Notes: a model not told the origin generated them from the sequence alone. A stretch of DNA of 64,000 nucleotides from Marinobacter sp. JH2 (GCF_004353225.1 NZ_CP037934.1:3620731-3684730), one strand, 5' to 3'; counted from the first letter of the stretch, positions 37,997-48,071 are shown. Numbers and translations are program-made.

Positions 37997-38719
37997 TCAG
38001 GAATTCGCAGGCTTTTGATGCCGCAACAAATGATTTTCCAGTTTACGAAATACAAAAACCAGAATGAACGTCAAAACCAAATAAATCAGCGCCACAAAAA
38101 TAAACGCATCAAACGGCGCATAAAACCGCGAGTAAATATTCCGCGCCGCCCCGGTAAGATCCACAATCGTAACGATACTTGCGATGGCACTCGCATGAAG
38201 CATAAAAATAACCTCATTCGAATACGCCTGAACCGCCCGGCGCGCCGCACTCGGAAGAATGATCCGACGCATCCGCAAGAACCAGTCCATACCGTAAGCC
38301 TTCGCCGCTTCAATCTCGCCATTCGGCGTCGACATAATGGCACCGCGAATAATCTCAGTGGTATAGGCCGCCGTATTCAGGGTAAACGCCAGCAGAGCAG
38401 GGTAGAGCGGCTCTTTGAAAATCTCCCACCAGAAGGTTTCCTGAATCCCCGGAATCTGCGCCACACCGTAGTAAATAATATACAACTGAATCAGCAGTGG
38501 CGTACCGCGAAACAAATAGGTGTACAGCCAAATAGGGCCGGAAACAAACGGATTCTTAACCGTACGAAGAATCGCCAAAGGCACCGCCACAATCAGCCCG
38601 ATGACCAAAGATAAAAACACCAAGTGCACGGTAGTAACCAGCCCATCCCAGTATTCCATCAGAGTCATGGCGGTGAAAATTTCGTTGGAGTTCAGCCAAT
38701 CGGCAATAAAATCAGGCAT
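37997..38719 (-). CDS. aotM: Polar amino acid ABC transporter permease (AotM/HisM type)
   Basis: A protein of 240 residues with about five membrane segments and the HisM-type coupling motif EIEAAKAYGMDWFLRMRRIILP near residue 155. TYLFRGTPLLIQLYIIYYG near 90 is typical of the family. With AotQ it forms the pore for arginine/ornithine or histidine-type ligands. The ast genes on both sides favour arginine/ornithine. Its start is three bases after the aotQ stop. Confidence 0.87.
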   Translation of the reverse strand: MPDFIADWLNSNEIFTAMTLMEYWDGLVTTVHLVFLSLVIGLIVAVPLAILRTVKNPFVSGPIWLYTYLFRGTPLLIQLYIIYYGVAQIPGIQETFWWEIFKEPLYPALLAFTLNTAAYTTEIIRGAIMSTPNGEIEAAKAYGMDWFLRMRRIILPSAARRAVQAYSNEVIFMLHASAIASIVTIVDLTGAARNIYSRFYAPFDAFIFVALIYLVLTFILVFVFRKLENHLLRHQKPANS

Positions 38720-38722
38720 CGC

Positions 38723-39427
38723 TTAATTCCCCTGAACCACGCCGACGTTGGCTCGTTTATCAAGCCAGCGGATGAATAATTCTGTGACTGCCGTCAAGGT
38801 CAAGTACACCGCTGCCACTGGAATAAAGAAATGGAACGGCATCCGCTCTGCTTTTGCTGCTTCCTCAGCCACACGCACCATATCGGTAAGGCCAATGATG
38901 GAAACCAGCGCAGTGGTTTTCAGTAGTACTTGCCAGTTGTTCCCGATGCCTGGCAAGGCATGACGCATCATTTGCGGGATCATCACCCGGCGAAACGTAT
39001 GCCAGCGGGTAAAACCATAAGCCTTAGCGGCTTCGATCTGACCAACGTTCACCGCCAGAAACGCACCGCGGAAGGTCTCCGTCATGTAAGCGCCGAAAAT
39101 AAGACCGATGGTCACCACGCCAGAGATGAACGGATCAAACTGAAAAAAGAAATCGATTTCCCGGGTTTCCCATAAATAATCTGAAAGCGCATTTACCGCG
39201 ACCTGACCGCCATAGTAAAACAGCAGCATCATTACCAAATCGGGCACGCCCCGAATCAGAGTGGTGTAAGTGGTGGCAATGCCAGTCAGTACGCGGTTGC
39301 CAGAAAGTTTGGCTGAGGCGCCTAGCAGGCCAAGAGTAACCGCCAGTGCCAACGACATAAATGCCAGCTCAATGGTAACCACGGCACCTTCTGCGAGGGC
39401 GGGGCCATAACCTTTCAGGTCAAGCAT
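38723..39427 (-). CDS. aotQ: Polar amino acid ABC transporter permease (AotQ/HisQ type)
   Basis: A protein of 234 residues with about five membrane segments, TLIRGVPDLVMMLLFYYGGQ near 56-75 and the coupling region QIEAAKAYGFTRWHTFRRVMIP near 145. It partners AotM. It lies 50 bases after the binding-protein gene, in the order P-J-Q-M-astE. In Pseudomonas the aot genes have a similar content in a different order. Confidence 0.87.
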   Translation of the reverse strand: MLDLKGYGPALAEGAVVTIELAFMSLALAVTLGLLGASAKLSGNRVLTGIATTYTTLIRGVPDLVMMLLFYYGGQVAVNALSDYLWETREIDFFFQFDPFISGVVTIGLIFGAYMTETFRGAFLAVNVGQIEAAKAYGFTRWHTFRRVMIPQMMRHALPGIGNNWQVLLKTTALVSIIGLTDMVRVAEEAAKAERMPFHFFIPVAAVYLTLTAVTELFIRWLDKRANVGVVQGN

Positions 39428-39477
39428 GAGAGAGTCCGGGATGCAGGGAGCAGCCAGCAGGCTGCTCCCGGAGTGGT

Positions 39478-40224
39478 TTAAATCTTGATGTCGTAGTTGA
39501 AGTACTTGGCCATGATGGCGTCGTAGGTGCCGTTCTCTTTCAGAGTCTTAAGAGCGGCGTTGATCTCTTTTGCCAGCTCGGCGTCACGCTTACGCATGGC
39601 AACACCAACACCTTCACCCAGCTTCACAGGCTCACCGACTTCTTTGTAGCCGTCGCGGTTCAGAATGGTTTGTTCGCCAACCGGGTAGTCCACAAAGGCC
39701 ACATCAATACGCTGACCTTCCAGGTCCAGAACCATGTCCTCAGCGGTGGTGTAACGTTTGATGGTTACGGCGCTGTGCATGTTCTCTGTTACGTATGTGT
39801 CCATGGTGGTGCCGCGCTGAACGCCAACGGTTTTACCGTCCATGGCTTCCAGGTCGGTAACGTCAGTGTTGAATGACTCAGGACCGAACCAACCACCCGG
39901 AGTGATGTAGTACGGGTCTGAGAACAGTATGCGCTTGGCGCGCTCTTCTGTAATCGACATGGAAGACATGATCAGATCAAACTTGCGGGCGATCAGGCCA
40001 GGAATCATGCCGTCCCATGCTTGAATCACGAATTCGCAATTGGCTTCCAGCTCTTTGCACATGGCGCTGGCGAGTTCTACTTCAAAACCGGTCAGCTCGC
40101 CGTTGTCGTCTTTGTATTCAAACGGCTCGTAAGGCACGTCAAACGCAATCCGTAGATCCTGGGCCTGTGCGCCGCTCGCAAACATGGCCATGGCGCAACT
40201 TGCTGCAATCAATAATTTTTTCAT
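39478..40224 (-). CDS. aotJ: Arginine/ornithine-type ABC transporter binding protein
   Basis: A protein of 248 residues with a Sec signal peptide (LLIAASCAMAMFASGAQA, cut before QDLRIAF). It has the small type II binding fold: DVPYEPFEYKDDNGELTGFEVELASA split over about 28-55, SMSITEERAKRILFSDPYY near 88, and VGVQRGTTMDTYV near 132. The Cys pair near 59 and 67 is as in HisJ/LAO proteins. It likely binds arginine or ornithine, judged by the ast genes around it. Residue-level ligand specificity was not resolved. Confidence 0.87.
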   Translation of the reverse strand: MKKLLIAASCAMAMFASGAQAQDLRIAFDVPYEPFEYKDDNGELTGFEVELASAMCKELEANCEFVIQAWDGMIPGLIARKFDLIMSSMSITEERAKRILFSDPYYITPGGWFGPESFNTDVTDLEAMDGKTVGVQRGTTMDTYVTENMHSAVTIKRYTTAEDMVLDLEGQRIDVAFVDYPVGEQTILNRDGYKEVGEPVKLGEGVGVAMRKRDAELAKEINAALKTLKENGTYDAIMAKYFNYDIKI

Positions 40225-40312
40225 GTGTCATTTCTCCACTCGTTTGCCATTCAGGCTTTATTTTTTATGGAAGTTTTTCAATCCAGTTCCGATTTCAAGA
40301 TAGCACCGGTGT

Positions 40313-41083
40313 TCAGAACTTGGGAGCAAGAAATTGTTGCATACGTTCAGATTCCGGATGATCAAACACCTTTTCCGGTGAACCTTGCTCTTCAATCACG
40401 CCTTGATGCAAAAACAGGACCTGACTCGACACATCCCTTGCAAACGCCATTTCGTGAGTCACCACGATCATGGTTCGGCCTTCCTCGGCCAAGCTCTGCA
40501 TTACTTTTAAAACTTCACCCACCAACTCTGGGTCCAGCGCAGAAGTAGGCTCGTCAAATAGCATCACCTCTGGCTCCATCGCCAGCGCCCGGGCGATGGC
40601 AGCTCGTTGCTGCTGGCCGCCCGACATCTGCGCAGGGTAGTAATCTTTGCGCTCGTAAATGCCGACTTTGTTCAGATACGCTTCAGCGCGTTCGATGGCT
40701 TCTTTTCTGGGTACTTTTAGAACATGGACGGGAGCTTCGATGATGTTCTCCAGTACCGTCATGTGTGACCACAAGTTGAAGCCTTGGAAAACCATCGACA
40801 GACGCGCACGAATAAGTTCCACCTGACGATTACTGGCGGGTATTCGCTCGCCTTTGCGGTTGTGTTTGAACTGAACAGGGTCGCCGTGAACGATAATGTC
40901 GCCGGAGGTCGGCGTTTCCAGCAAGTTGATGCAGCGCAAGAAGGTGCTCTTGCCAGAGCCGGAGCTGCCAATCAGAGACACGACATCGCCTTTACGGGTT
41001 TCAAGAGAAATGCCCTTGAGAACTTCGAGGTCGTTAAAGGTTTTGTGAATGTCCCTGCAAATCAGAGGCGCTGCATCCGCCAT
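40313..41083 (-). CDS. aotP: Polar amino acid ABC transporter ATPase (AotP/HisP type)
   Basis: A protein of 256 residues with Walker [10 protein letters not shown] near 38, the HisP-type insert [20 protein letters not shown] near 73-92, the signature [16 protein letters not shown] near 152, and Walker [15 protein letters not shown] near 172. It drives uptake through AotQM. It is the first gene of the minus-strand operon that ends with astE, so arginine uptake and the last catabolic step are co-expressed. Confidence 0.9.
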   Translation of the reverse strand: MADAAPLICRDIHKTFNDLEVLKGISLETRKGDVVSLIGSSGSGKSTFLRCINLLETPTSGDIIVHGDPVQFKHNRKGERIPASNRQVELIRARLSMVFQGFNLWSHMTVLENIIEAPVHVLKVPRKEAIERAEAYLNKVGIYERKDYYPAQMSGGQQQRAAIARALAMEPEVMLFDEPTSALDPELVGEVLKVMQSLAEEGRTMIVVTHEMAFARDVSSQVLFLHQGVIEEQGSPEKVFDHPESERMQQFLAPKF

Positions 41084-41336
41084 GGGGTGACTCCTGGGGG
41101 CTGTCGTTCAAAGGCGCATGTTTTACGGACTGTCGCCGCGGAAATCAACACCATTTTGTTGGATTTTGGTGAAAGTGAGGGCAATAACGTGTCGTACATT
41201 TTGGCGGTTTCATTCATCAATGCAAGTGTTTTGACTTGGGGTGGCGTATGTATCCCGGTCTTGGGCTTTGGTCGGCTTGTGCCCGAACAGGATTCGGCTA
41301 CTGTTTAGGCTAGCGTGAATAACAAATAAAGAGCAG

Positions 41337-42809
41337 ATGATGGCCAAGTCGAAAGCAAGCAAAGCGCAGTTAGCGGAGCTTTTCCGTTCTTTTATAGACC
41401 CGGAATTCGTCATTACTGACGAAGAAACCCTAAAACCATACGAATGCGATGGTTTGGCGATGTATCGGCAGCTTCCTTTAATAGTAGTGTTGCCTGAAAC
41501 CGTCGAACAGGTTCAGCGGGTGATGCGCATCTGCCATGAGCATGAGGTGCCGGTGGTTGCTCGTGGGGCGGGTACTGGGTTGAGCGCGGGAGCAATGCCA
41601 CATAAAGAAGGTGTGGTTTTGTCGTTGGCTAAGTTTGACCGAATTCTGGGTATTGATCCGCTCAGCCGCACGGCGCGTTTGCAACCCGGCGTGCGGAATC
41701 TGGCGATCAGTGAACAGGCTGCGCCATATGGCCTTTATTACGGGCCAGACCCGTCTTCCCAGATTGCGTGCACTATAGGCGGCAACGTCGCTGAGAATGC
41801 AGGGGGCGTGCATTGCCTTAAGTACGGGCTGACGGTGAACAATCTGCTCAGTGCTGAAGTGATTACTGCCGAAGGCGAGCGTGTAACTCTGGGTAGTGAT
41901 GGGCTGGACAGTTGCGGCATGGATTTGCTGGCTTTGCTGACGGGCTCGGAAGGGTTGTTGGGCGTGGTCACCGAGGTGACGGTGAAGCTTTTGCCCATTC
42001 CAGAGGTCGCTCGGGTGATTATGGCTGGCTTCGCTAGCATTGAAAAAGCCGGCGACGCTGTTGGTGGTGTCATTAACCACGGCATTATCCCTGGCGGCCT
42101 GGAAATGATGGACAGCCCCGCCATTATCGCCGCCGATGATTTCTGTGGCGCGGGGTATCCGCGAGAGGCCAAGGCGCTGTTGTTGTGTGAAATCGATGGC
42201 ACGGAAGAAGAAGTCAGTGAGCACATTGCCGAGGCAGAAGCGTTATTCCGTGAGTTGGGTGCGACCTCTATACGTACGTCGAAAAATGAACAAGAGCGCG
42301 CGTTATTGTGGAAAGGTCGTAAATCCGCGTTTCCCGCCGTGGGCCGGATATCTCCCGACTATTACTGCATGGACGGCACCATTCCTCGCAGATATCTGGC
42401 TAAGGTCCTGGTGGAGATGGAGCAAGTGTCAAAAGAATTCGGGCTTTTGGTCGCCAATGTATTTCATGCTGGAGACGGCAACCTACACCCACTGATTTTG
42501 TTCGATGCCAATGTGCCAGGTGAGTTCGAGAAGGCGGAAGCCTTCGGCAGCAAGATTCTGGAGCTGTGCGTAGCCGTAGGCGGTTGCATTACCGGTGAAC
42601 ATGGGGTGGGTGTGGAGAAAATCCGGCAGATGGCGGTGCAGTTCAACGAGCAGGAGCTGCAGCAGTTCCACAATGTAAAAGCCGCTTTTGACCCACAGGG
42701 TATTCTGAACCCCGGCAAGGGGGTGCCTACGCTTAAGTTTTGTCAGGAGTACCGTTCCCTTGAACATAAGCAACACAGGCACGAACAGCAGGGAGCGCAC
42801 CATGGCTGA
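41337..42809 (+). CDS. glcD: Glycolate oxidase, FAD subunit GlcD
   Basis: A protein of 490 residues with the FAD-binding fold of the vanillyl-alcohol oxidase family: ARGAGTGLSAGAMPHKEGVVLS split near 77-98, GPDPSSQIACTIGGNVAENAGG near 138, and the C-terminal GEHGVGVEKI near 420. It is the catalytic subunit that oxidises glycolate to glyoxylate. Two ATGs in a row (41337, 41340) are both possible. It overlaps glcE by eight bases. No glcC regulator is adjacent. Confidence 0.94.
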   Translation: MMAKSKASKAQLAELFRSFIDPEFVITDEETLKPYECDGLAMYRQLPLIVVLPETVEQVQRVMRICHEHEVPVVARGAGTGLSAGAMPHKEGVVLSLAKFDRILGIDPLSRTARLQPGVRNLAISEQAAPYGLYYGPDPSSQIACTIGGNVAENAGGVHCLKYGLTVNNLLSAEVITAEGERVTLGSDGLDSCGMDLLALLTGSEGLLGVVTEVTVKLLPIPEVARVIMAGFASIEKAGDAVGGVINHGIIPGGLEMMDSPAIIAADDFCGAGYPREAKALLLCEIDGTEEEVSEHIAEAEALFRELGATSIRTSKNEQERALLWKGRKSAFPAVGRISPDYYCMDGTIPRRYLAKVLVEMEQVSKEFGLLVANVFHAGDGNLHPLILFDANVPGEFEKAEAFGSKILELCVAVGGCITGEHGVGVEKIRQMAVQFNEQELQQFHNVKAAFDPQGILNPGKGVPTLKFCQEYRSLEHKQHRHEQQGAHHG

Positions 42810-43869
42810 ACAAATCAACCTTCTCCAAGAGCAAGTGCAGCACGCTCGCAGCAATAGCCGAAGGCTCAATATAGTCGGTGGTGGTACTAAAGCCTTCATG
42901 GGCCGCACGGCTGATCCCGACGCAGACAAATTGAGTTTGGCCGGGCACACCGGCATTGTTGAATATCACCCGGTGGAGTTAGTGCTGACGGTACGAGCAG
43001 GCACTACTCTCAAAGAGATTGAAGCGGTTTTGGCCGAACAAGGACAGTGCCTGCACTTTGAACCGCCCCGTTTCGGGGAGGCATCTACCATTGGCGGCAC
43101 CTTGGCGTGCAACCTGTCTGGGCCTGCGAGACCTTGGGCCGGTTCCGTTCGGGATCAGGTATTGGGGATCCGTTTGCTGAATGGCAAAGGCGAGCATTTA
43201 CGCTTCGGCGGTCAGGTCATGAAAAATGTTGCGGGTTACGATGTTTCGCGTTTGCAAGCCGGGGCCATGGGTACGCTGGGCGTAATCACCGAAATCAGTA
43301 TGAAGGTGATGCCAAAACCGGCCGCCACTCTCACATTGGTGCAGGACATGGCTATGGAAGAGGCTGTGAGGTATATGAACCGCCGAGCAGGCGAGCCCAA
43401 GCCTGTCACGGGCGCGTGCTGGGTGGATGGCAAAGTGTATCTAAGGTTGTCGGGTGCCCGCTCCGCGGTGGAAGCAACAGCCGAAAAATGGCAGGGCTCG
43501 GTCATGGGCGACGGTGAGCAGTGTTGGCGGCAGATACAGGACATGAAACACAACTTCTTTGGCGATAAGAATGCACCTTTGTGGCGATTCTCTGTGGGTT
43601 CTGCCGCCAACCTGCCGGTTTTGGACGGCCAATGGATGATGGATTGGGCTGGGGCTCAACGATGGTATCGGGGACAAGCCGCGTTGAGTGATCTTGAGCC
43701 CATGGCACAAGCAGCTGGAGGCCAAGTCAGTTTGTTTAGCGGCGGGGATCGCACCGGTGAGGTGATACATAGCCAGCCGGAGGCATTAAAAGTAATTCAG
43801 CGCCGCGTGAAACAGTCCTTTGATCCCGACAGGTTATTTAACCCGGGTCGTCTCTACAGCTGGTTGTAA
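42802..43869 (+). CDS. glcE: Glycolate oxidase, FAD-binding subunit GlcE
   Basis: A protein of 355 residues related to GlcD but lacking its full catalytic half: RPWAGSVRDQVLGIRLLNGKGE near 107 and GQVMKNVAGYDVSRLQAGAMG split near 134-154 are GlcE hallmarks. It completes the GlcDEF complex, which passes electrons from glycolate toward quinones. The start at 42802 has GGGAGC before it and lies inside the end of glcD. The stop is two bases before glcF. Confidence 0.93.
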   Translation: MAEQINLLQEQVQHARSNSRRLNIVGGGTKAFMGRTADPDADKLSLAGHTGIVEYHPVELVLTVRAGTTLKEIEAVLAEQGQCLHFEPPRFGEASTIGGTLACNLSGPARPWAGSVRDQVLGIRLLNGKGEHLRFGGQVMKNVAGYDVSRLQAGAMGTLGVITEISMKVMPKPAATLTLVQDMAMEEAVRYMNRRAGEPKPVTGACWVDGKVYLRLSGARSAVEATAEKWQGSVMGDGEQCWRQIQDMKHNFFGDKNAPLWRFSVGSAANLPVLDGQWMMDWAGAQRWYRGQAALSDLEPMAQAAGGQVSLFSGGDRTGEVIHSQPEALKVIQRRVKQSFDPDRLFNPGRLYSWL

Positions 43870-43871
43870 TT

Positions 43872-45080
43872 ATGCAAACGAATCTGGTTCAACATTTTGC
43901 CAACACGTCCGAAGGGCAAGAAGCCGAAGACATTCTTCGAGCTTGCGTTCATTGTGGTTTCTGCACCGCTACTTGCCCCACCTACCAGGAATTGAATGAC
44001 GAGCGAGACGGCCCGCGAGGCCGGATCTATTTAATGAAGATGTTTCTGGAAGGGGCCGAAGTTACCGAAAAAACCCGCGAGCATCTGGACCGTTGTCTGA
44101 CCTGCCGAAGCTGCGAAACAACCTGCCCCTCGGGCGTTCAATACGGCCGGTTGGTGGATATTAGCCGTGGGTTATTGGAGAAAGAACTGCCTCGTCCGCC
44201 CCAGCAGCGATGGTTGCGTTGGGTGTTGACTCGGGTGCTGCCCGAACGCCGGCTATTTGGGCCACTGCTGCGAGTGGGGCAAGCCGTTCGGCCCTTGGTT
44301 CCGGGGCATTTACGATCCAAGATTCCGCCACGCCGAACGCCGAGCTCTCGGCCGGTTTCGAACCATCCGCGCTTGGTGCTGGCTTTGGCGGGCTGTGCAC
44401 AACCGGCTGCGGCACCAAACACCAACGCAGCCGCTGCGCGGGTACTGGATAAGCTGGGTGTGTCGTTAGTGGAGGCCTCAGAAGCGGGCTGTTGCGGAGC
44501 GGTGAATTATCACTTGTCTGAACACGAGCGCGGGTTAGAGCAAATGCGCCGCAACATCGATGCCTGGTGGCCGGCGATCGATGCCGGTGCAGAGGCGATC
44601 GTGATGACCGCGTCTGGTTGTGGGGCCATGGTTCAGGATTATGGTCATCTGCTCCGGGAAGACCCGGTTTATGCCAGCAAAGCCAAGCGAGTGAGTGAGC
44701 TTTGTATGGACCTTGGAGCATTTTTGCTGAACGAAGATCTGGAGCCTTTAAAGGTTCCAGCGGGGCAGGGAAAAGTGGCGTTCCATTGCCCCTGTACCTT
44801 GCAGCATGCGATGAAACAAAGTGGAGTGGTTGAAAACGTCCTGAGTAAGGCGGGTGTCGATTTGGCGGCCACGCAGGATCCACACCTATGTTGTGGCTCG
44901 GCGGGCACTTACTCGATCACCCAGCCGGAGATGAGTCAGAAGCTGCTAGACAACAAGCTGAAGGCACTAACGGTGAGCAATCCGGAGCGTATCGTAACCG
45001 CTAATATCGGCTGCCAGTTACATCTCGAAACCAAAGCCCAGGTGCCGGTGAATCATTGGATTGAATTGCTGGATCGATAA
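43872..45080 (+). CDS. glcF: Glycolate oxidase, iron-sulfur subunit GlcF
   Basis: A protein of 402 residues with two 4Fe-4S motifs (CVHCGFCTATCP near 25 and CLTCRSCETTCP near 77). Two CCG-type Cys-rich domains follow (EASEAGCCGAVNYH near 205 and DPHLCCGSAGTYS near 335). It carries electrons from GlcDE to the membrane. It is the last gene of the operon. With dddDTBC in the same window it suggests growth on phytoplankton exudates. Confidence 0.95.
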   Translation: MQTNLVQHFANTSEGQEAEDILRACVHCGFCTATCPTYQELNDERDGPRGRIYLMKMFLEGAEVTEKTREHLDRCLTCRSCETTCPSGVQYGRLVDISRGLLEKELPRPPQQRWLRWVLTRVLPERRLFGPLLRVGQAVRPLVPGHLRSKIPPRRTPSSRPVSNHPRLVLALAGCAQPAAAPNTNAAAARVLDKLGVSLVEASEAGCCGAVNYHLSEHERGLEQMRRNIDAWWPAIDAGAEAIVMTASGCGAMVQDYGHLLREDPVYASKAKRVSELCMDLGAFLLNEDLEPLKVPAGQGKVAFHCPCTLQHAMKQSGVVENVLSKAGVDLAATQDPHLCCGSAGTYSITQPEMSQKLLDNKLKALTVSNPERIVTANIGCQLHLETKAQVPVNHWIELLDR

Positions 45081-45185
45081 CTCAGTGCCGGAGTTACGCA
45101 GTGTTTTGCGGTATGGTTTCTGGTTCTGCTCGGCGGTGTAGGTCGGCCGAGTATTCGATAACGAGACTTCACAGGATGTGAAACC

Positions 45186-45617
45186 ATGCGAAGGATTGCA
45201 GTAACGTTACTGTGTATATGGGTGGCGGTGCCCGCCCACGCTGAAATATATCGCTGGACTGATGCCCGCGGATCGATCCATTTCTCTGATACACCGCCGA
45301 ACCTTGAAGAGCACTCCGCTATTACAGTGCGTAAGCCCGTCACCGTGCCGTTAAGCGAAAATGTTCGCCAATCCGAAAAGGTTCGTCAAAGCCGGCAATC
45401 GGTTGAGCGTATGTTGCGTCCAAAGTCCAAACAAAGATATGCCAAGGCAACGAACACAGGGCAGGTGAAAGCGTCCAAGTGCGGGAAATACCGTGCCCAA
45501 CTCGACCGCATACAGGTGCAGTTGAGAGCTGGATACAGTAATGACCGGGGCAACAGCCTGAGGCAAAAGCGCAGAAAAGTCAGCCAGCTATACAGCAACC
45601 ACTGCGTACTGGACTAA
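45186..45617 (+). CDS. DUF4124 domain exported protein
   Basis: A protein of 143 residues with a signal peptide (RRIAVTLLCIWVAVPAHA). The DUF4124 motif EIYRWTDARGSIHFSDTPP follows directly. The rest is basic and low in hydrophobic residues, with Cys near 114 and at 140 that may pair. Proteins of this group are common in gammaproteobacterial envelopes and have no settled function. It stands alone between glcF and the exporter gene. Confidence 0.8.
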   Translation: MRRIAVTLLCIWVAVPAHAEIYRWTDARGSIHFSDTPPNLEEHSAITVRKPVTVPLSENVRQSEKVRQSRQSVERMLRPKSKQRYAKATNTGQVKASKCGKYRAQLDRIQVQLRAGYSNDRGNSLRQKRRKVSQLYSNHCVLD

Positions 45618-45694
45618 GCCGCCTCTCGGTTAGCGCGCATTGAGATTTGTCGCCGATTGCCGTTAGCTATCTACCTAACAAAAGGAGATAGATC

Positions 45695-46891
45695 TTGTCC
45701 CATTTTCAGCTCGCTTTACTGCTTGGCATGACCGTCGCCCTAGGGCCCTTAGCTTTGGATGCGTATTTGCCGGCTTTCCCAAGCATTGCCCGAGATTTTG
45801 CGGTCCCCCATGCAGAAGTGGGGCTTACCTTGAGCGCCTATGTCGCTACCATGGGGCTGGCGCAGTTGGTGGGTGGTCCGCTGTCAGACCGCTACGGTCG
45901 CCGGCACATATTACTGTTCGGCTTGGCGGTGTTCGCGGTGGCTTCGGTGATGGTGGCGTTGGCGGATGGTTTGAGCGAGATGGCGTTCTGGCGCGTGGTG
46001 CAGGGTTTTGGCGGTGCTTTCTGTGCCGTATCTGTTCCGGCGATTGTGCGGGACCAAGTCGGTGGGCAAGAGGCCGCCCGATTGTTCGGTTTGATTGGTT
46101 TGATTATGTTTATTGCGCCTGCCGCGGCACCAGCTCTCGGCGCGGCCATGTTGGCTCTAGGCCATTGGAACTGGATCTTCCTCGTGCTGGCTGCATACAG
46201 TGTGTTCCTGGCTGTGGTGTTGAAGCTGGCGTTGTTCCCGAGGCTTAAGCCACGGCCGAGAACTTTCACTCCTGTGAAAACCTTGGTGACCAATTACATG
46301 CTGGTGCTGCGTCACAAAACCACCATGCGTTTTGTGGGTATTCAGGTGCTGTGCTTCAGTTCGATGATGCTTTTTATCACTCACTCTTCTTTTATCTACC
46401 AAGAATGGTTTGGCGTATCGAACAGTTCTTTTGCCATGTTGTTCGCGGCCAATATCGTGCTGATGGCGGTGATGAATTTGTCGAACCGACCGTTGCTTCG
46501 CCGGTTCACCTCTGTGGTTCTGCTCAGAGCTCAGGTGCTGTTGCAGTGCGCAGCGTTGTTGCTGCTGGTGACGGTGGTTTTGTTCGATGGCCCGTTCTGG
46601 GCGGTTGCCGCCTGCTTTATCGCTGCCATTGGTTGCCAGGGCGGTATCGTTCCTAACAATATGGCTAACGCGCTGGAGTTTTTCCCGCACCTCGGTGGCA
46701 CGGCTTCCGCTATGCTGGGGGCATCGCAGTTCACTATTGCGGGTATTGTCAGTGCGGTGTCTGCCTCGGTCAGCGGCGAGGCTCTACTGCCAATCGTAGC
46801 GAGTATGTTGGTATGTTCGATAGGGGCGGTGGTGTTAGCTTGGGGCGGGCCCAAAGCGGTGGCACGGGAGCTGGCCGTTTCATCCAACTGA
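45695..46891 (+). CDS. Bcr/CflA-type MFS drug exporter
   Basis: A protein of 398 residues with twelve membrane segments. The first loop carries GGPLSDRYGRRHILLFGLAVF near 60-80, an MFS motif A, and LGPLALDAYLPAFPSIA near 16 is typical of the Bcr/CflA drug-proton antiporters. The start is TTG at 45695 after AAAGGAGA. No ATG fits the family N-terminus. The substrate is not deducible. Confidence 0.87.
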   Translation: MSHFQLALLLGMTVALGPLALDAYLPAFPSIARDFAVPHAEVGLTLSAYVATMGLAQLVGGPLSDRYGRRHILLFGLAVFAVASVMVALADGLSEMAFWRVVQGFGGAFCAVSVPAIVRDQVGGQEAARLFGLIGLIMFIAPAAAPALGAAMLALGHWNWIFLVLAAYSVFLAVVLKLALFPRLKPRPRTFTPVKTLVTNYMLVLRHKTTMRFVGIQVLCFSSMMLFITHSSFIYQEWFGVSNSSFAMLFAANIVLMAVMNLSNRPLLRRFTSVVLLRAQVLLQCAALLLLVTVVLFDGPFWAVAACFIAAIGCQGGIVPNNMANALEFFPHLGGTASAMLGASQFTIAGIVSAVSASVSGEALLPIVASMLVCSIGAVVLAWGGPKAVARELAVSSN

Positions 46892-46917
46892 GTAGGTGCG
46901 CTCGAAAGGAGAGTTCT

Positions 46918-47286
46918 ATGGCTCAGGATAAAGATACATTGTTGGTTTTTTACGACGGCGCTTGCCCGACCTGCATTCGGGACCGACTCTGGTATGAGAA
47001 ACTGGCCGGCCGTGGCGGCGACTCCGTGGGCTGGATGGACATCACCGGCCGGGATGAGGAATTGAAAGCCCAAGGTGTCGACCCGGACAAAGCCTTGCGA
47101 GAACTGCATGTGAAAGACAGTGAGGGGGATATCCATCAAGAGATGGACGCCTACATTCTGCTGATGTCCCGGGTGCCGGTGTTGAAACCGCTGGCCTGGC
47201 TGATTGGATTGCCAGTAATTCGTCCCTGCTTGGCTGCGCTATATCATCGCTGGGTTGCTCGCAGGCTTGCCGAGCGTTCTGGATAG
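46918..47286 (+). CDS. DCC-family thiol oxidoreductase-like protein (DUF393)
   Basis: A protein of 122 residues with the family motif FYDGACPTCIRDRLWYE near residue 10, a DGxCxxC signature with both Cys present. WMDITGRDEELKAQG near 38 and a hydrophobic stretch near 85-105 follow. Family members are thought to be thiol-disulfide oxidoreductases, without a known partner. ATG at 46918 has GAAAGGAGAG upstream. It is 26 bases after the exporter gene. Confidence 0.85.
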   Translation: MAQDKDTLLVFYDGACPTCIRDRLWYEKLAGRGGDSVGWMDITGRDEELKAQGVDPDKALRELHVKDSEGDIHQEMDAYILLMSRVPVLKPLAWLIGLPVIRPCLAALYHRWVARRLAERSG

Positions 47287-47393
47287 TTGCAGCTCCGGTG
47301 TGGTTCGAAGACTTAATCGAGCCGATTGCTGGTGTAGAAAATTATCGAAGCTGTATGATGCGGGGTTTATTTACCTCATTGACGGGAGACCCC

Positions 47394-48071
47394 ATGGCAA
47401 AGTTGAACGCATTGCAAATCGATACCGGTCCCGAGCCCCAACACACCATTATCTGGCTGCATGGCCTTGGTGCCAATGGCCATGATTTCGAACCGGTGGT
47501 GCCCGAGTTTGCCTTTTCTCGCGAAACCCCTGTGCGTTTTATCTTCCCTCATGCACCCGAACTGCCGGTGACCATTAACGGTGGCATGGTGATGCCCGCC
47601 TGGTACGACATTCTTGCCATGGACGTTGACCGTAAAGTAGACGCGGAGCAGCTTCGTGCGTCTGCGGGCATGGTGGCGGAGCTGATCAAAGCCGAGCGTG
47701 AGCGCGGTGTTGCCAGTGAGAACATCATTCTTGGTGGCTTCTCTCAGGGCGGTGCGGTGGCCTATGAATTGGCTCTCAGCTACCCGGAGCGTTTGGGCGG
47801 GTTGTTCGCATTGTCTACCTACTTCGCCACGGCGGATTCTATTGAATTGAGCGACGCGAACCGCAACTTGCCAATTTTTATTGGCCATGGCCGGTTTGAT
47901 CAGATCGTGATGGAGCGACTGGGACAAACGGCCCATCAGACCTTGCAAAATTTAGGCTTCGAGCCTGAGTACCAAAGCTATGGCATGGAGCACAGTTTGT
48001 GCCTGGAAGAGGTGAAAGATCTGGACCGTTTCCTGAAGCCGCTTGTAGCACCGAAACCGGCGCACGAGTAA
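47394..48071 (+). CDS. Phospholipase/carboxylesterase-family hydrolase
   Basis: A protein of 225 residues with the small carboxylesterase fold. LHGLGANGHDFEPVVPE near 24 forms the oxyanion region, GGFSQGGAVAYE near 113-124 holds the nucleophile, with Asp in GRFDQIV and His in YGMEHSLC. It resembles the Pseudomonas EstB-type and eukaryotic acyl-protein thioesterase group and hydrolyses short acyl esters. Start at 47394 after GGGAG; a longer frame from 47298 is not needed. Confidence 0.9.
   Translation: MAKLNALQIDTGPEPQHTIIWLHGLGANGHDFEPVVPEFAFSRETPVRFIFPHAPELPVTINGGMVMPAWYDILAMDVDRKVDAEQLRASAGMVAELIKAERERGVASENIILGGFSQGGAVAYELALSYPERLGGLFALSTYFATADSIELSDANRNLPIFIGHGRFDQIVMERLGQTAHQTLQNLGFEPEYQSYGMEHSLCLEEVKDLDRFLKPLVAPKPAHE

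Noticed and set aside
37877-38614. Plus-strand 245-codon frame opposite the permease gene
   Set aside because: It is the antisense of aotM, very rich in Arg/Asn/Gln, and its first part is the palindromic repeat.
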